Of a stretch of DNA of 64,000 bases, positions 44,313 through 56,164 are shown in pieces. The stretch lies in contig CM057155.1 in NCBI GenBank assembly GCA_029962745.1, positions 31,589,805 to 31,653,804 on the forward strand, in the 5' to 3' direction. Under the pieces are notes generated by a model, which made no database searches, was not told the DNA's origin, and saw only the letters and a program-made list of their open reading frames with translations. The position numbers and the translations under genes were made by a program. The stretch's first letter is position 1, and every line of letters begins with the position of its first letter. Origin of the DNA: Echinometra lucunter (lineage: Eukaryota > Echinodermata > Echinoidea > Camarodonta > Echinometridae).

Positions 44313-45700
44313 GTTACATGTTTCTTTATTACATTTCAATTGTTATAACTGTATTTATGATAGATTGTGTCTACTATTTTGTTGGAAATGAGAAAAAAAT
44401 AAAACTGAAAACTGAAAACTGAACCTGCCATTTCACGGATATAAGACAGAAAGCTTTTCACGTTCAGTGGCGTCGATCATTGTTTTGAATGAAAGTACTT
44501 TGTGTACCTAATTTTTCGACAAGCTTGCAGAAAATTTTTTAGTAGGATCCACCTCGTCCCTTCCTCGTAAAACTAGAATAAGAATGAAAAGTCTTCAGAT
44601 TTCAAAGGAAATAGGAGGTTGTATATACGATTATTAAGGTCTTAGGATTTTCAAAATAATTGACAACAGTACGGAAAAATTCTACCATAGTGAAGCAATA
44701 CAACAAACAAACATGGAATTAAGAAGTAAAAAATAGAAAACAGATATACCAAAAAAAAAAAAAAAAAAAAAATGAGGAAGATACCTACCAACCTAACAAA
44801 CAAAATACTTAAAGGGGCTAGAAAATGAGAAATCATGGGGAAAGGCAGGGTGATCTCGGATGAGAGAGGGGGAATGTAGTCGGCCGTTCGAGTTTCAAGG
44901 AAAAGGTTTATCCATTCTAAACAACTGTGATTTAGTGCCGTACGTGTTTCAAATTTCGCGCTATGAATAAACAGCTAGTCATATGGAAAAACAATTACAT
45001 GGCCAGCTCCCTAGGAGAGCCTAAGGGTTGTTACGTAATCCGCGGCGACGACGTGTCGGGGAAAGGCAATGAAGTTTAATGGCTAGACTAACAAACCAGA
45101 AGTAAACTATATTTTGTATTTTGAAATGTTGGAGCATTATACAAGACGTTTCTTCGAGTGAACACGATGAGACCCGTTAAGAGTCTAAACACCTAGAGTT
45201 GTTGAGAAATGTGAGAACCCGAAGTGTATGACTAGGTTGAGTTCGGTAAACTTCGTGCTGTCCGAACTGTTATCGCATTAGTCCGACGGGCTCGCATAAC
45301 GGACGGATTATAGTGTACAAGTAAACAAGCCTTTTGCAATTTCGTTTTCCCCATGATTTCCCATTTGTTGGCCTCTTTAAGTGTTAGACAGCTAACCTCT
45401 GATCCCCCATTTCCCATTATCTCCTTATCCCCATCTCATGTTTATCAGGCCTATGCCGTTTCCGTCTCATATTTCCTGCATGGTTCAATTAGACTAACTG
45501 GTTTTATCTCACGCTCATATGGCTTAGATATAACGATTTAACACCTCTCAAATTAATGCAGACACCTCGTATCTCACATAAAACAAAATTGGCCGCTGCA
45601 CTTCTCAAGCGTTTACTCTGGTCTTATATACGACTTCAGCATTATTTTCTTAATTTCTTGTAGCATTCTTTTAAAATGATAAGCTTTTAACCATACTGAC
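44313..45700. other. Stretch without recognised genes
   Basis: Contains a likely LINE tail (AAAAAAATAAAACTG then AAAACTG repeats, about 44392-44422) and an A tract at 44752-44772. No supportable gene. Confidence 0.4.
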
Positions 45701-45710
45701 TAATCATTAT

Positions 45711-45856
45711 CCCCCCCCCCTCCCTCTATCGTTTTTCCTCTCTCTCTATCTCTCTCTTTCTCACTCACTCACTCTCTCCGTCAATATGTATTTTGTCTTT
45801 CTTTCATTCTCTTTTATACTGACATATCATCATTGTTCCCGATCCCCTCTCTCGTT

Positions 45857-45895
<39 letters not shown>

Positions 45896-45975
45896 GCTCT
45901 CTCGGAGTCTCACTCACTCTCTCCGTCAATATGTATTTTGTCTTTCTGTCATTCTCTTTTCAATTTTACATCGTA
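45711..45975. repeat. CT-rich region with a duplicated 60-bp block
   Basis: CACTCTCTCCGTCAATATGT followed by ATTTTGTCTTTCTTTCATTC occurs at about 45768 and again at about 45915 with one change. Between them is a (CT)n run at 45865-45893. Confidence 0.85.
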
Positions 45976-46069
45976 TAGTCCACCCCCATCACTTTCTCTT
46001 GAACTCAATGGAGGAAATGTAATATCAAAGGTGTTTACGCCTGTCGACTATACTCGCCCTTCATAATAA

Positions 46070-49000
46070 CCATTCAATATCCGACTTTTGTTGTCCTGAC
46101 ACCATTATACCAATATCAATCATGGCTGAAAACAATTTATCTAAAGGTCAATATATCCATTCCGATCCTGACAATATATCACTTTGAATATATATATATC
46201 AGTATGCTCTGTGCACTACGTACTGGAAATGGCAGAGACGCAAAATTTCTCAGGGAATTTGAAGATGCATTTCCTACATGATTACATGTATATAACTCCG
46301 TTTCATTTTCCAGAATGTACCGTCTGAGGCCTTTAATTCAGAGTGCTTTAATTTGAAGAGCGCCACCATGATCAGATGATAATTGTTCCTGATAGTAACT
46401 CGAATTGTCAAATTGCGCGGAATTAAGAAGTGTGAATACAAATATAAAGCATATAAATTTGTGAAAGTAGTCCTGACATATGAAAAAAAAAAAGGAAATG
46501 AAAAGAAGAGACACAGCTGGATTTTTATTGAACGGGTGAAATATCATTTCACTGGTCGCGATGGAGCTCACACCTAACCAATAAAGAAATATTCATGGTG
46601 TCTCTCAGCCTGACTTCAACATCTGAGCTTAGAATGGATGAGGTAGAGGTCACGAGTGAAATACAACCGTTCGGTTATTTTCTTGCTTTTATTCAGATGA
46701 GAAAATTGTCTAGATAATATGGTAATACAGTTCTGATCATGCGATTATGACGTAAAAGATGATATTTCAAAGCAATTTGGGAAACTTACATTAGTTGTTC
46801 CTAAACGCAGGTGTCTAGGAAGACATCTGGGATTATCGAATTGATAAAAAATTCACTAAATTTCCGCAAAAGATACTTGCACTGCAAACAAAAATGAGTA
46901 TAAGGGACTGCACACAAATCCTGAATGAATGTCGGGAATTTAAAGAGCAGTCCTTTATAGGGGACATTTTCACTATGATATTCTTCCTAACTGACATGGA
47001 AAGAATGAGAAAGCTTATTATTATTTCACCTTTATTTTTCACCTTTATGATTGATATACTGATTTTCCCTAAACGACTGATATATTTGTGTATTTTTTAA
47101 ACTTCAGCTAATGAGGAGGACCTAATTATATTTAGGGGGAGGGTAGGCTAATCCACATACATTAGCTGATGTTTCCTTTTTCTCCCGTTTTCTTCGCTGA
47201 TTGTCGTTTTTTATCGTCCGTTTTCTGTTCCTGCAAATTAAATAAAGTAATTTACACTCAAAACAAAAATAGAAAGTAAACACCTTTTCATGTTCAGATT
47301 TTTCATAGAAGACTTTGATAAAAATCAGCATATAATACATCGAATTAAAGGAAATTTAATGATCTTTTGATCTGGTAGGTGAACATATAGAGAAACAATG
47401 CGCATGAGTGAACCCAATCATTTTTTTTCCTTCCAAGGTACAAAAGTAAATATTGCAAAAATGAACAGTTTGCCATTCATGTATTGAGTGTATATAAAAA
47501 TAGGAAAAGTGGTACTTATTAATTTTCAAAAATCTCCATTTAATTTCAGGAGTGCTTAAGGGGAGCAGATTCTTAGGCCTAATTTGCCTTGAAACAAGAA
47601 AAGTAGGGGTCCTTGTATGTCAGCGTCCTTAAAATTCTTTTAAAATGTTTTAATATTCTTTCTTCTCCCCATTGAACACTTTCCTTGTTGTAAAGTCCCA
47701 TGTGGAGTGAGAAATTATTTCATCGCTTTCTTATATCCTTTTATAGGCTAAGCCTGAAACAGTCCTGTGCGAGGGAACACCCATACTGACAATGAAACGC
47801 ATCATGTTTTTTCCTTTTTTCCCCTCTTCATTTAATCTCATAAAATGCAATACCTCGACAATACATCATTATCATCTTTGATGCCGTGCCATGTCGTTCC
47901 AAGCACGTTGCCATGACAACGCATCACAAGAGATGCTGGACAATAATCATGACAATGGGGAAACCAGTTCCAGTTTCATCTTCTCCTGTATCTGATCCTT
48001 TCATGATAAAATATTCATAATGGCTGCATTTATACAAGCAAGCACCGGGGACGGTGATGCGTATTATTTCCTCACAACGAGTGCTAAACTTGCTAGTAAA
48101 GATCTTGAGGATGCTACGCTGAAGATAAAAACTATATTGTCTTTGTACTCGTTTGATTTTTAAGTATTTTCCGGTTACATTTTTAATGGACAGTTGGTGT
48201 TTGAACATTTTGCTTTACATTATTAACGAGCTTTAATGTCTAAACGATTTTAACGTACTGGATTGTCAGCACCAACGCAGACTGGTGGCTTTTCACGTTG
48301 ACTTTCAGATCATGACTTTCTACCAATTTGATATTATAGTAATAAAGTCAAATTCATTCTTGCTTGGTAGTTGGTATTGAATTTCCTAGGGGTGTATGTA
48401 AACAGTGATGGAAGGGGGGGGGGGGTTGATCCTGGGTAGCAAAATGTGTCTATCTAGGTTTCCCTTTGTAGACACGACCCTGACCCACTACCAGTTTGCA
48501 CGTTTGTTTGGGTTTATTTTTTTCCATGTCTCGAATGAAAAATTTCCCTGAAATTGGTTATGAGGTTATGGCGAGTAAACACATGTCATAAAGTTTTGTT
48601 ATTAGCTATGGCATTATCCTTCTTACGTTTGGCTAGTGGTTGATTCATCTGTGACCCCCCCCCCCCAAAAAAAAAAAAAAAAAATAATAATAATAAAAAA
48701 GACTGATCATAAACGCTACTTGTCATACCCCTGTCTCGCCATCAAAATACCAAAGGTATCATTCTATTCCACTTCAACATATCTGTATAAGGAGTGAACT
48801 GTGATAATTGAAAAATATTTCTCACAACATGCTTATTCGCAGCATGATTTTCAATGACATACTTGAAATATGGTTTACGGTTCATTACGATAATGAATTG
48901 ACTATCCTTTGGTGTGTTTGTAAAGATACGATTGACAGAAAAGTGTTGTTGAATGAAGTTCCAGTCTGTTGCAGTTTTCCAACCGCTATGTTCAGACATG

Positions 49001-49270
49001 AATTTAGCAGTAGCAAAATAACACGAAAATAGTGAATGTATTCATGGTTGTTCACTGCTGACTAATCATCGATAAAATTTCACCTGAAATCTGCATGCAC
49101 TTATTTGGATTATAAACAGCTTAAAGATGTCATAGCATGTTAAAAGCATATCATAGACAAACAAGATGTAAACTGTTGACAGGTTGATACAGTATTGGCT
49201 TAAAATTGGATATCGATAAAAATTACAAGGAACGCATGCCCAGCTTAGGTTGATAATGAACAGTAAAAAG
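46070..49270. other. Stretch without recognised genes
   Basis: AT-rich DNA. Small ORFs on both strands were inspected; none has family similarity or splice context. A G tract lies at 48414-48424 and C/A tracts at 48655-48682. Confidence 0.4.
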
Positions 49271-49398
49271 CATGTCCCTCTAAAAACACCCCAAATATAT
49301 ATATATATATATGAGTATATATATATACATACATGGGTGTGTGTGTATATATATATATGAATGAAAATGAGTCTGCATGGCATCTAGATAATACAAGA

Positions 49399-49532
49399 AT
49401 CAGAGTTGGTAGTAGAATGCCATAAAAAACAAAATCATAGATTTTAAAAGAAAACGGAGCATAGCTCTCAAAAATGAAAGGCGAAGTCACACTCTTCGTC
49501 AGTGCCCACGGCATTCTACTACCAACTCTGAT
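49399..49532. mobile_element. MITE with perfect 23-bp inverted ends
   Basis: ATCAGAGTTGGTAGTAGAAT plus GCC at 49399-49421 is exactly inverted at 49510-49532. A related end, AATCAGAGTGGGTAGTAGAA, lies at about 55020. TA-rich DNA follows the element. Confidence 0.75.
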
Positions 49533-49675
49533 ATTTATATATATATATATATATATATATTGAAAGAAATGAAAATGGGAAAATAATAATTGCGTAGCTC
49601 TCTCAATGTTCCCCAGAGCTGTCCATTTTGAATGTAGTTGTTTGCAATTGTCAAATTTCTTTCATTACACATATG

Positions 49676-49677
<2 letters not shown>

Positions 49678-49719
<42 letters not shown>
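49678..49719. repeat. (TA)n microsatellite
   Basis: About 42 bp of TA. Similar TA runs lie at 49295-49335 and 49535-49560. The downstream ORF to 49940 runs through this repeat and is not supported as a gene. Confidence 0.9.
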
Positions 49720-49721
<2 letters not shown>

Positions 49722-50061
49722 ATTGAAGAACCTGTTAGTAGCAAAACAGAAAAATACATCCTGCAGTTCAGTATCAAGGAACTAATCATATATTTCAAAG
49801 TGGAAGGATATAGAGCAAAATTTATCCACATTATGTTAAAGCTTCGTGGCTTTTTGCGGAAGGATGTTGATGCCTTAAATATCAAGATAGCCAGTTGTTT
49901 GTTATATGAAGAATCATATTTCATTGAGGTCTATATATAAAAAACATGATCTTTCCTTATTTTGTTGAAAATCTTTAATTAAAAGGAATGGAACGTTGGA
50001 ACTATTAATAAAAGATGGATAAAATGCTTATTATGATTACGCGAGCTCTTTAGTTTAAGAG

Positions 50062-51408
50062 TAGAGGCGTCGATCCTGGGGGGGGGGGGGGGGGGGGGCA
50101 GGGGGGGCAGTTGCCCCCCAAAGAAAATTTCGGGGGGGCAAAGATATCATTTTGCCCCCCCCCCAATAATTTCCCAACCAAAAAAAAAAGAAAAAAGAAA
50201 AAAGAAAAAAGAAAGAGAAAAGAAAGGAAAAGGAAGGAAGGAAGTGAAATGAAAGCGTAAACAAGAAAAAAAAGAAAGAAATGGGACACTGGGAAGCGCT
50301 CGCTCGCTTCGCTCGCTCGCATTTAAGTATCTTAACCAGTGCCGATGATAATTACTATTCTACTGAAAGGAAATCAGTTTGCATATTGTGTTTCTATCTA
50401 ATGTTATACTATTCTTCTACTCATAGGAAGTAATATAACCAAACAAAATATCACTCCTAGAAATCGAGCGGCCAGTTGACCTAAAAATAAATAAACTTTC
50501 AGGAGATAAAGGCGTGCATTTAATAAAACCCCGCAAAACAGAAACATATTTTTCGTTAACTCGCTCGCTACTCTCACTGGTAAAAGCTAGATACAAGATG
50601 ATTTCGGGCAGCAAGTAGCTTATCATAGCAGCGAGATTCCAAAATATTATTACATTTGGGCAGCAAGGTGGTTGACAAAGATTTTGGGACGAATCCATAT
50701 AATTTTGCCGGGATCGGTCGTTGGCTTTGCTCGCTATAGTAGAAAGAGAATGGATTCGGACTGCAAGCGAGGTAGCTAAAACAGTTTCATATTCGGCACA
50801 CAGGTGATTGGATGTATTATTGAGATATCATACAGACATGACAGGTTTATTCTGTACATAATATTCCGTTCTTGTATAGCCTATATCACATTTTTATCAC
50901 ATTATCATGATGACGAAATAACACTTTATCATATGGAAAAGGGTAAATTTTTTCCTCGCTCGCTGCGCTCGCTCGTTTCATATTAATGGTTTTGGAAGGC
51001 AAACGAATTCGGTGAGATGAGACCGAACAGACAATGTAGATGTTTCATTGGCTCACAGTGTAATTTGCCGAAGGGTTTACTACATCTACCATAAAAGAGT
51101 GTGTGCTTTCTCGCTCGCTTCGCTAGCTCCTAATATTAAAAAACAGAGTGGTTGGGGGGGGGCAGCAACAATGGACCAGCGATGTGACAAAATAGAGTTC
51201 ATATTTGGCAGCGAGGTAACCATATATATATATATTAGGTATCATTAATGCCTATATGATAACTAAACCCTTCTCTCATAACAAGAAATTTGTTATTTTT
51301 TGCTCGCTCGCTTCGCTCGCTCGCAAAATTGAAAATAAAAAGCAGGATGGTTCACATTGCAAGTTGCGTAATTTCCTCAAATTGAAAAATGCTTCACGTT
51401 GATATAGG

Positions 51409-51448
<40 letters not shown>

Positions 51449-51481
51449 TGTGAGGGTATGTGTGTGTGTGTGTACAAATAC

Positions 51482-51524
<43 letters not shown>

Positions 51525-51610
51525 TACGATCAGAGTAGCCGGGGGTTCATCTCCGCTTGGTCGTCTTGCCCCCCCCCCCCCCCAATCCGAAAAATGGATC
51601 GACGCCTCTG
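50062..51610. mobile_element. hAT-like non-autonomous element, 1.55 kb, with GCTCGCTCGC repeats
   Basis: Exact 8-bp duplications TTTAAGAG (50054-50061 and 51611-51618). Ends TAGAGGCGTCGATCC and GGATCGACGCCTCTG are inverted. Long G and C tracts lie just inside both ends. Internal blocks of GCTCGCTCGCTTCGCTCGCT type occur near 50298, 50956, 51108 and 51302. TA runs (51411-51442, 51483-51518) are nested. No transposase. Confidence 0.88.
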
Positions 51611-51719
51611 TTTAAGAGATCCATGTGTTAGATTTGCCATGCTATGTGCCCAATGTCTGGTAGAAAAAAAAAAGAGAGAAAAAAAAAATCGTACCTTTAA
51701 TGGAAGCCATCATCCTTCA

Positions 51720-52954
51720 AAGTGGGGGGGGGGGGAGCACTAGCGAAAAAGGGCACTTTGGGGGAAGAAAGGGGCACTTACAAAAGTTGAGTACAAGAAG
51801 GAAAATATACCCTTATATTATATCTAACACACTTTTAAGGTGCATTTTGACATACTGTTTTTATCTTTACATGATAATAATACTTTGCAGTGTTATTGTA
51901 TATTGCTCTGTCTAACTCAATTGTGAGCGAGCGAAGCGAGCGAGCAAAAAAGTACTAAGAATTTTTGCTGAAGGACATGATATTCGCAGTATATTTTGAT
52001 TGACCTATATTGATAAAAATTCATTTTATGGGTGTTCCATAATTATCATTGAAAATTTCTTCCATTTACTCTGTATATAGTTTTCCTTATAGTGAACAAG
52101 CTATAATGTTTTCATTGCATTTGTGAGGTCTCATAGCTACCGATCATTTTTTATTAGAAAAATATTCAGATTGAATGGGGTTTTAAGCACAGTACCATCA
52201 GGAACTTAGGAGAACAGATAAGACTTTATGGTTACAACACGCTTGAAGTTCCTTGCGTGAGATATCATAAGTGCAAGCCAGCGTAGCGAGCGAGCTTTGG
52301 AAAGAAAAAATAGAAAAATACTCCCCCCCCCCCCAATTTAGGGATACCGTTTCTTCTAATTAAAGTTGATGGAGGCACTTGCCCGAATGGAAAAGGGACA
52401 CTATCAGAAAACAAAAAGGGCGCTAATTGCCCTTATCTTACATTAACAGATGCAGAAATTAAACATACTAGAAAGGAAAAGAGGCACTTATCAGAAGTAA
52501 ATGAGGGCACATATCAGATTTCAAGTTGGGCACTTGTCAGAGGTGAAAGGGGCATTCTGCAGAAGAGAAATTGCACTGTGAAAAACGAAAAGAGGTAGAC
52601 AAAGGGGGATAATAATCACATTTTAAAGGGGACATTCATTTGAAAAGTGAAAGGCGCACTTCTCAGAAGGGAACAGAACGCTATCAACAAGGGAAAGACA
52701 TAAAAGAGCACATTTCTACAGATTTTAAGAAAGGTAACTTCTCTGAAACGAAAAAGGGCACTTATTAGAAGGCGAAAGGGCACTTATCAATAAAGAAAAT
52801 GGCCCCTTCTAAGGTAAAAGAAGGGCACTGAACAGGTTTGAAAGGGGGCATTTTTGTTGGGTAAAAAGGGGCACTTGTTGGGTGCTTCGAAAAGTGTGTG
52901 GGGGGGGGGGGAGCACTGTGCCCCCCTGCCCTTCCCCCGGGAGCGCCACCTCTG
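51720..52954. mobile_element. Probable truncated hAT-like element with GGGCACTT array
   Basis: The right end GGGAGCGCCACCTCTG resembles the other hAT-like termini and G tracts occur at both ends, but no matching left terminus or duplication was found. Inside, AAAGGGCACTTATCAGAAG-like units recur at roughly 25-45-bp steps (52370-52880), and GAGCGAGCGAAGCGAGCGAG lies at about 51926. Confidence 0.6.
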
Positions 52955-52982
52955 ATGTGAGGGTGTGCGTTTGTGTATGTGT

Positions 52983-53170
52983 GGAGGTTCCATGGTCGAG
53001 TGGTCTAAGGCGCTTGACTGAAGAGGCAAAAGTCGGGGTTCGAGCCCCGTGGTACAGCACTTATGCCCTTGAGCAAGGCATTTAATCTACATTGCTCTTT
53101 CATCGTACATCAAATAAATAAAAAAATGCTATAAGCATTATTGATATACCAACGTGTGCACGTGATTTAA
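52983..53170 (+). mobile_element. tRNA-derived SINE, copy 1
   Basis: A-box-like TGGTCGAGTGGTCTAAGGCG and B-box-like GGGGTTCGAGCCCC, then TTATGCCCTTGAGCAAGGCA and an A-rich end. The same order of blocks occurs about 285 bp downstream. Confidence 0.85.
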
Positions 53171-53266
53171 AAAAAAATGTGTGTGTGGGTGTGAGGGTGT
53201 GTGCGTGTGGGTGGGAGGGTGTGTGCAAGGACGACACACAAAATCTTGAAGTGTTCCATATATTTA

Positions 53267-53455
53267 GTAGAGGTGCCGTAGTCGAGTGGTTTAAGGCGCT
53301 TGACTGGAGACGCGAAGGTCCGGGGTTCGATCCCCGGCACGGCACTTATGCCCTTGAGCAAGGAATTTTATCTAGCCCACATTGCTGTTTTATCGTATTT
53401 CAAATAAAGTGATGTGCTATATGCATATTGGTACCAACGTGTGCATGTGTTAAAA
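53267..53455 (+). mobile_element. tRNA-derived SINE, copy 2
   Basis: The head can fold like a tRNA: GTGCCGT pairs with ACGGCAC over 7 bp, with CCGGGGTTCGATCCCCGG as a T arm. The body and tail match copy 1 (TGCCCTTGAGCAAGGAA, CCAACGTGTGCATGTGTTAA). It is more likely a SINE than a functional tRNA gene because of the shared body. Confidence 0.8.
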
Positions 53456-54420
53456 AAAAAAGTGTGTTTGTAATTTTTCGGATATCTTCTTGGCTGAAAA
53501 TTTAAAGAGGCACATAATTATTGGAGCCGTTGTATGAAGGAACACGTCGGGTCGATTGTGTCTTCTACATCTCCAACTGGATGACTACATTCCGTCTGGT
53601 GGACCTTAGGATGAGTTCAATACATTTACAGGATTTTGGTTTTATGAGGCCAAATGGACATAAGATTAATAAGGCGCCTTAACCTATCCACGCCCAAGAA
53701 CAGGCATAATTATATGCGTTCAATTTATTGGATGAATAAATTGGATGGGGAAAAAAAAGCCATTAAATCCGTCGACCTGTATCGAAACGACCCTCCATAC
53801 TAAACCATGTCCATTTCACTTCTTCCGCGTTTTCATTGGGGGTACAGTAAAAACATGTAATTGCTACTAAGCAAAATGACTGGTTACCTATTCTCTGAGC
53901 TTTCATCGGTTCACTTGACAAGATCAAAGGTATCACAAAGGCTAAAGTAAATCTCTGCTACTTTGTTTACCCGCCCAAATCGGTAACGTCTTTGCCTTCT
54001 CCATATACGGGCATGCTCAACAACTTGTTGATATGTACTGCCTGATCGTGTATATAAAATATAGAAATGTGTCCATTGCAATGAAAAGTTTATATATACT
54101 GGTTTATATATTCTTAGAAAATGAAATGAATCATTATGCATATTTTTAGAATCAAACGTAGTTCCTCATAATTTCATTACTAGTATACACATGCAAGAAA
54201 ATAACGAGGGGAGAATTGCAGTTTGTATCCTGTTCATTTAGGAAAGAAATAAAGAGTGATATCTTAATCATCGTCTTCAGGTCTTAGGAACAAATAATTC
54301 CAAGTCAGAATGACCCATCTTCCCTCTTTCTTCGTGTTTCAGTTTATTAAAAACAAAACAAAACAAAAAACAAACTCATGAATTGAAAATAAAACAGCCT
54401 ATTTGAAGAGTTGTCCGACG
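53456..54420. other. Stretch without recognised features
   Basis: Ordinary AT-rich DNA. Short ORFs lack support. Confidence 0.4.
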
Positions 54421-54424
54421 CTAT

Positions 54425-54700
54425 ATTAGTTCAAGTTCAAGTTCAAGTTCAGGTTTTATTTCCAATATAACACAAGACATATTTTTTTTCTTCTTTTAAA
54501 CAAAAATATCGTAAATAAACAAACATACATTTTTTCCTCTAATTAACATCAAAACAAAAATTAAATGTCTACTTGACATAGTGTATTAAAAGATTAAAAA
54601 AAAATGATATTGGAAAAGAGAAATCCACAAAAAAGCAATACTTGTAGTGCCGTGGATTCCTCAAGGAAGAAAAGGGAAAGTAAAGAAAAGAAAACAGAAG
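54425..54700 (-). mobile_element. Probable LINE 3' end (minus)
   Basis: On + it starts with AGTTCAAGTTCAAGTTCAAG then GGTTTTATTTCC, i.e. on - an A/T-rich 3' region ending in a tandem TTGAACT tail. No RT coding sequence. Confidence 0.45.
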
Positions 54701-54845
54701 AATGTGTGATACAGAGGTAGGTGAAGCAGCAGTATATACTACAATTGCAGATTCAGTCACACAGTGAGGACTCCGCCAGATGAACGATGCGTTGCGCATT
54801 AAACTGTTACAGATCGCGTCTATGATATTGTATCAATACACAGTG

Positions 54846-54909
<64 letters not shown>

Positions 54910-54920
54910 TGTGTGTGTGT
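54846..54920. repeat. (GA)n then (GT)n microsatellite
   Basis: GAGA run of about 60 bp followed by a short GT run. Confidence 0.92.
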
Positions 54921-55249
54921 GTTTTTGGTTGTTTTTTGGGGGTGTCTTCTGATTTCATCATTTATTTTTGTTTTAAGTTATTATATGATTCATATATATA
55001 TATATATATTAAGTTGAAGAATCAGAGTGGGTAGTAGAATATATATATATATATATTAAGTTGTTTTGATGAAATCAGAATAAAACATTACGGAAAAAAG
55101 TGTGTGTGGAGAGGGATGGTGGGAAAGTTCAACACAAGAGAACAATATAGCAGATATAGAGAAGACTTGTAAATCCCTTTATATGCATGTATAATCGTTC
55201 TTGGACAGGTAGATATTTTTTTTCAACAAGCAAACTTATAAAAGCAACA

Positions 55250-55745
55250 TGTTCAATTTTACATGGCGGTCTTGGCGGTTTGAAATGGACCGTGCTCACA
55301 ACGCCATGGACCATGTGCACAACGCTATTCACCGTGGAAAAGAGCGCCAGCCTTCTTGTTTGCACCGCAAGATCCGTGATAACACCATGTTACATCGCCA
55401 TGATCCGCTAGTCATATCTTCCTCCTTTGCTAGGTAACGAAGAGCGATTGATATTTTGAGTCCTAGTCAGCAAAAAAATGAACTAATTTCAGCCTGCGTC
55501 GGAGGCTCCGTGTCGACTCCGCTGCCTTCCGGGGATGTTTCCTGACTTTCCGCTAAGGCCCGTGTTACTGCCGCATTAAATCGTGTTGGCGCCGTGTTCA
55601 CATCGTGTTGAGAACGTATTCACACCGCGTTTTAAGGCTTTCTGCCTTCGTTTTGATGCGGTTCACGGCGGCTTGAGAACGGCCTTGAACCACCATCTGA
55701 ATCGGCGATGTGTGAAACCCCCTTAAAAATAACCTCGCATGCATG
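55250..55745. mobile_element. GC-richer island, possible truncated transposon
   Basis: Base composition differs sharply from its surroundings. On - it begins GGGGGTTTCACACATCGCCG and carries repeated motifs such as ACACGATG, AACACGG and AACACGATTTAATGCGG. This looks like a MITE-type repeat, but no inverted partner end was found. A coding exon was considered and not supported. Confidence 0.4.
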
Positions 55746-55783
55746 CAGTAGAAGGAATATTGGAGCATCCTTGGCGCGTATTC

Positions 55784-56160
55784 CTTGCCACGCCCCATTT
55801 GATCTTGTTTAATTTTACGTTTTTTAGCAGTGAGACAGTCCATAGTGACACAATGTCAAGGCGATAACAGCTTTCACCGAAATGTTATTTGACTGGTGTT
55901 TAAGGTGCAATTGCATCAATGGAATGATTTGAAAGAAAATCAATGATTACCCTGGAAATAACTTGCCACGCCCCATTTAATCCTGTTTAATTACATTTTT
56001 TAGTAGTGAGACAGTCAATATTGACACAATGTCACATGATTACAGCTCCCAAGGCAATAGCAGCTTTCACCGAAATGTTATTCGACCAGCGTTAACAGGT
56101 TAAAGCTGCAATTGCATCATTGGAACGATTTGCAAGAAAATCAGTGATTACCATGGAAAT
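55784..56160. repeat. Tandem duplication of about 180-200 bp
   Basis: CTTGCCACGCCCCATTT starts both units (55784 and 55962). Both continue through GAGACAGTC, GACACAATGTCA, AGCTTTCACCGAAATGTTAT and GGAAATAA. The second has small insertions. Confidence 0.88.
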
Positions 56161-56164
56161 AATA

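Noticed and set aside
47924..48208. 94-codon ORF on -
   Set aside because: No family similarity and no flanking splice or promoter evidence.
49638..49940. 100-codon ORF on + with plausible-looking composition after the TA run
   Set aside because: It starts through a TA microsatellite and has no recognised family or acceptor; could be revisited with RNA data.
53267..53340. Functional tRNA gene
   Set aside because: The stem fits, but the downstream body matches a second SINE copy and the T-arm spacing is off by one.
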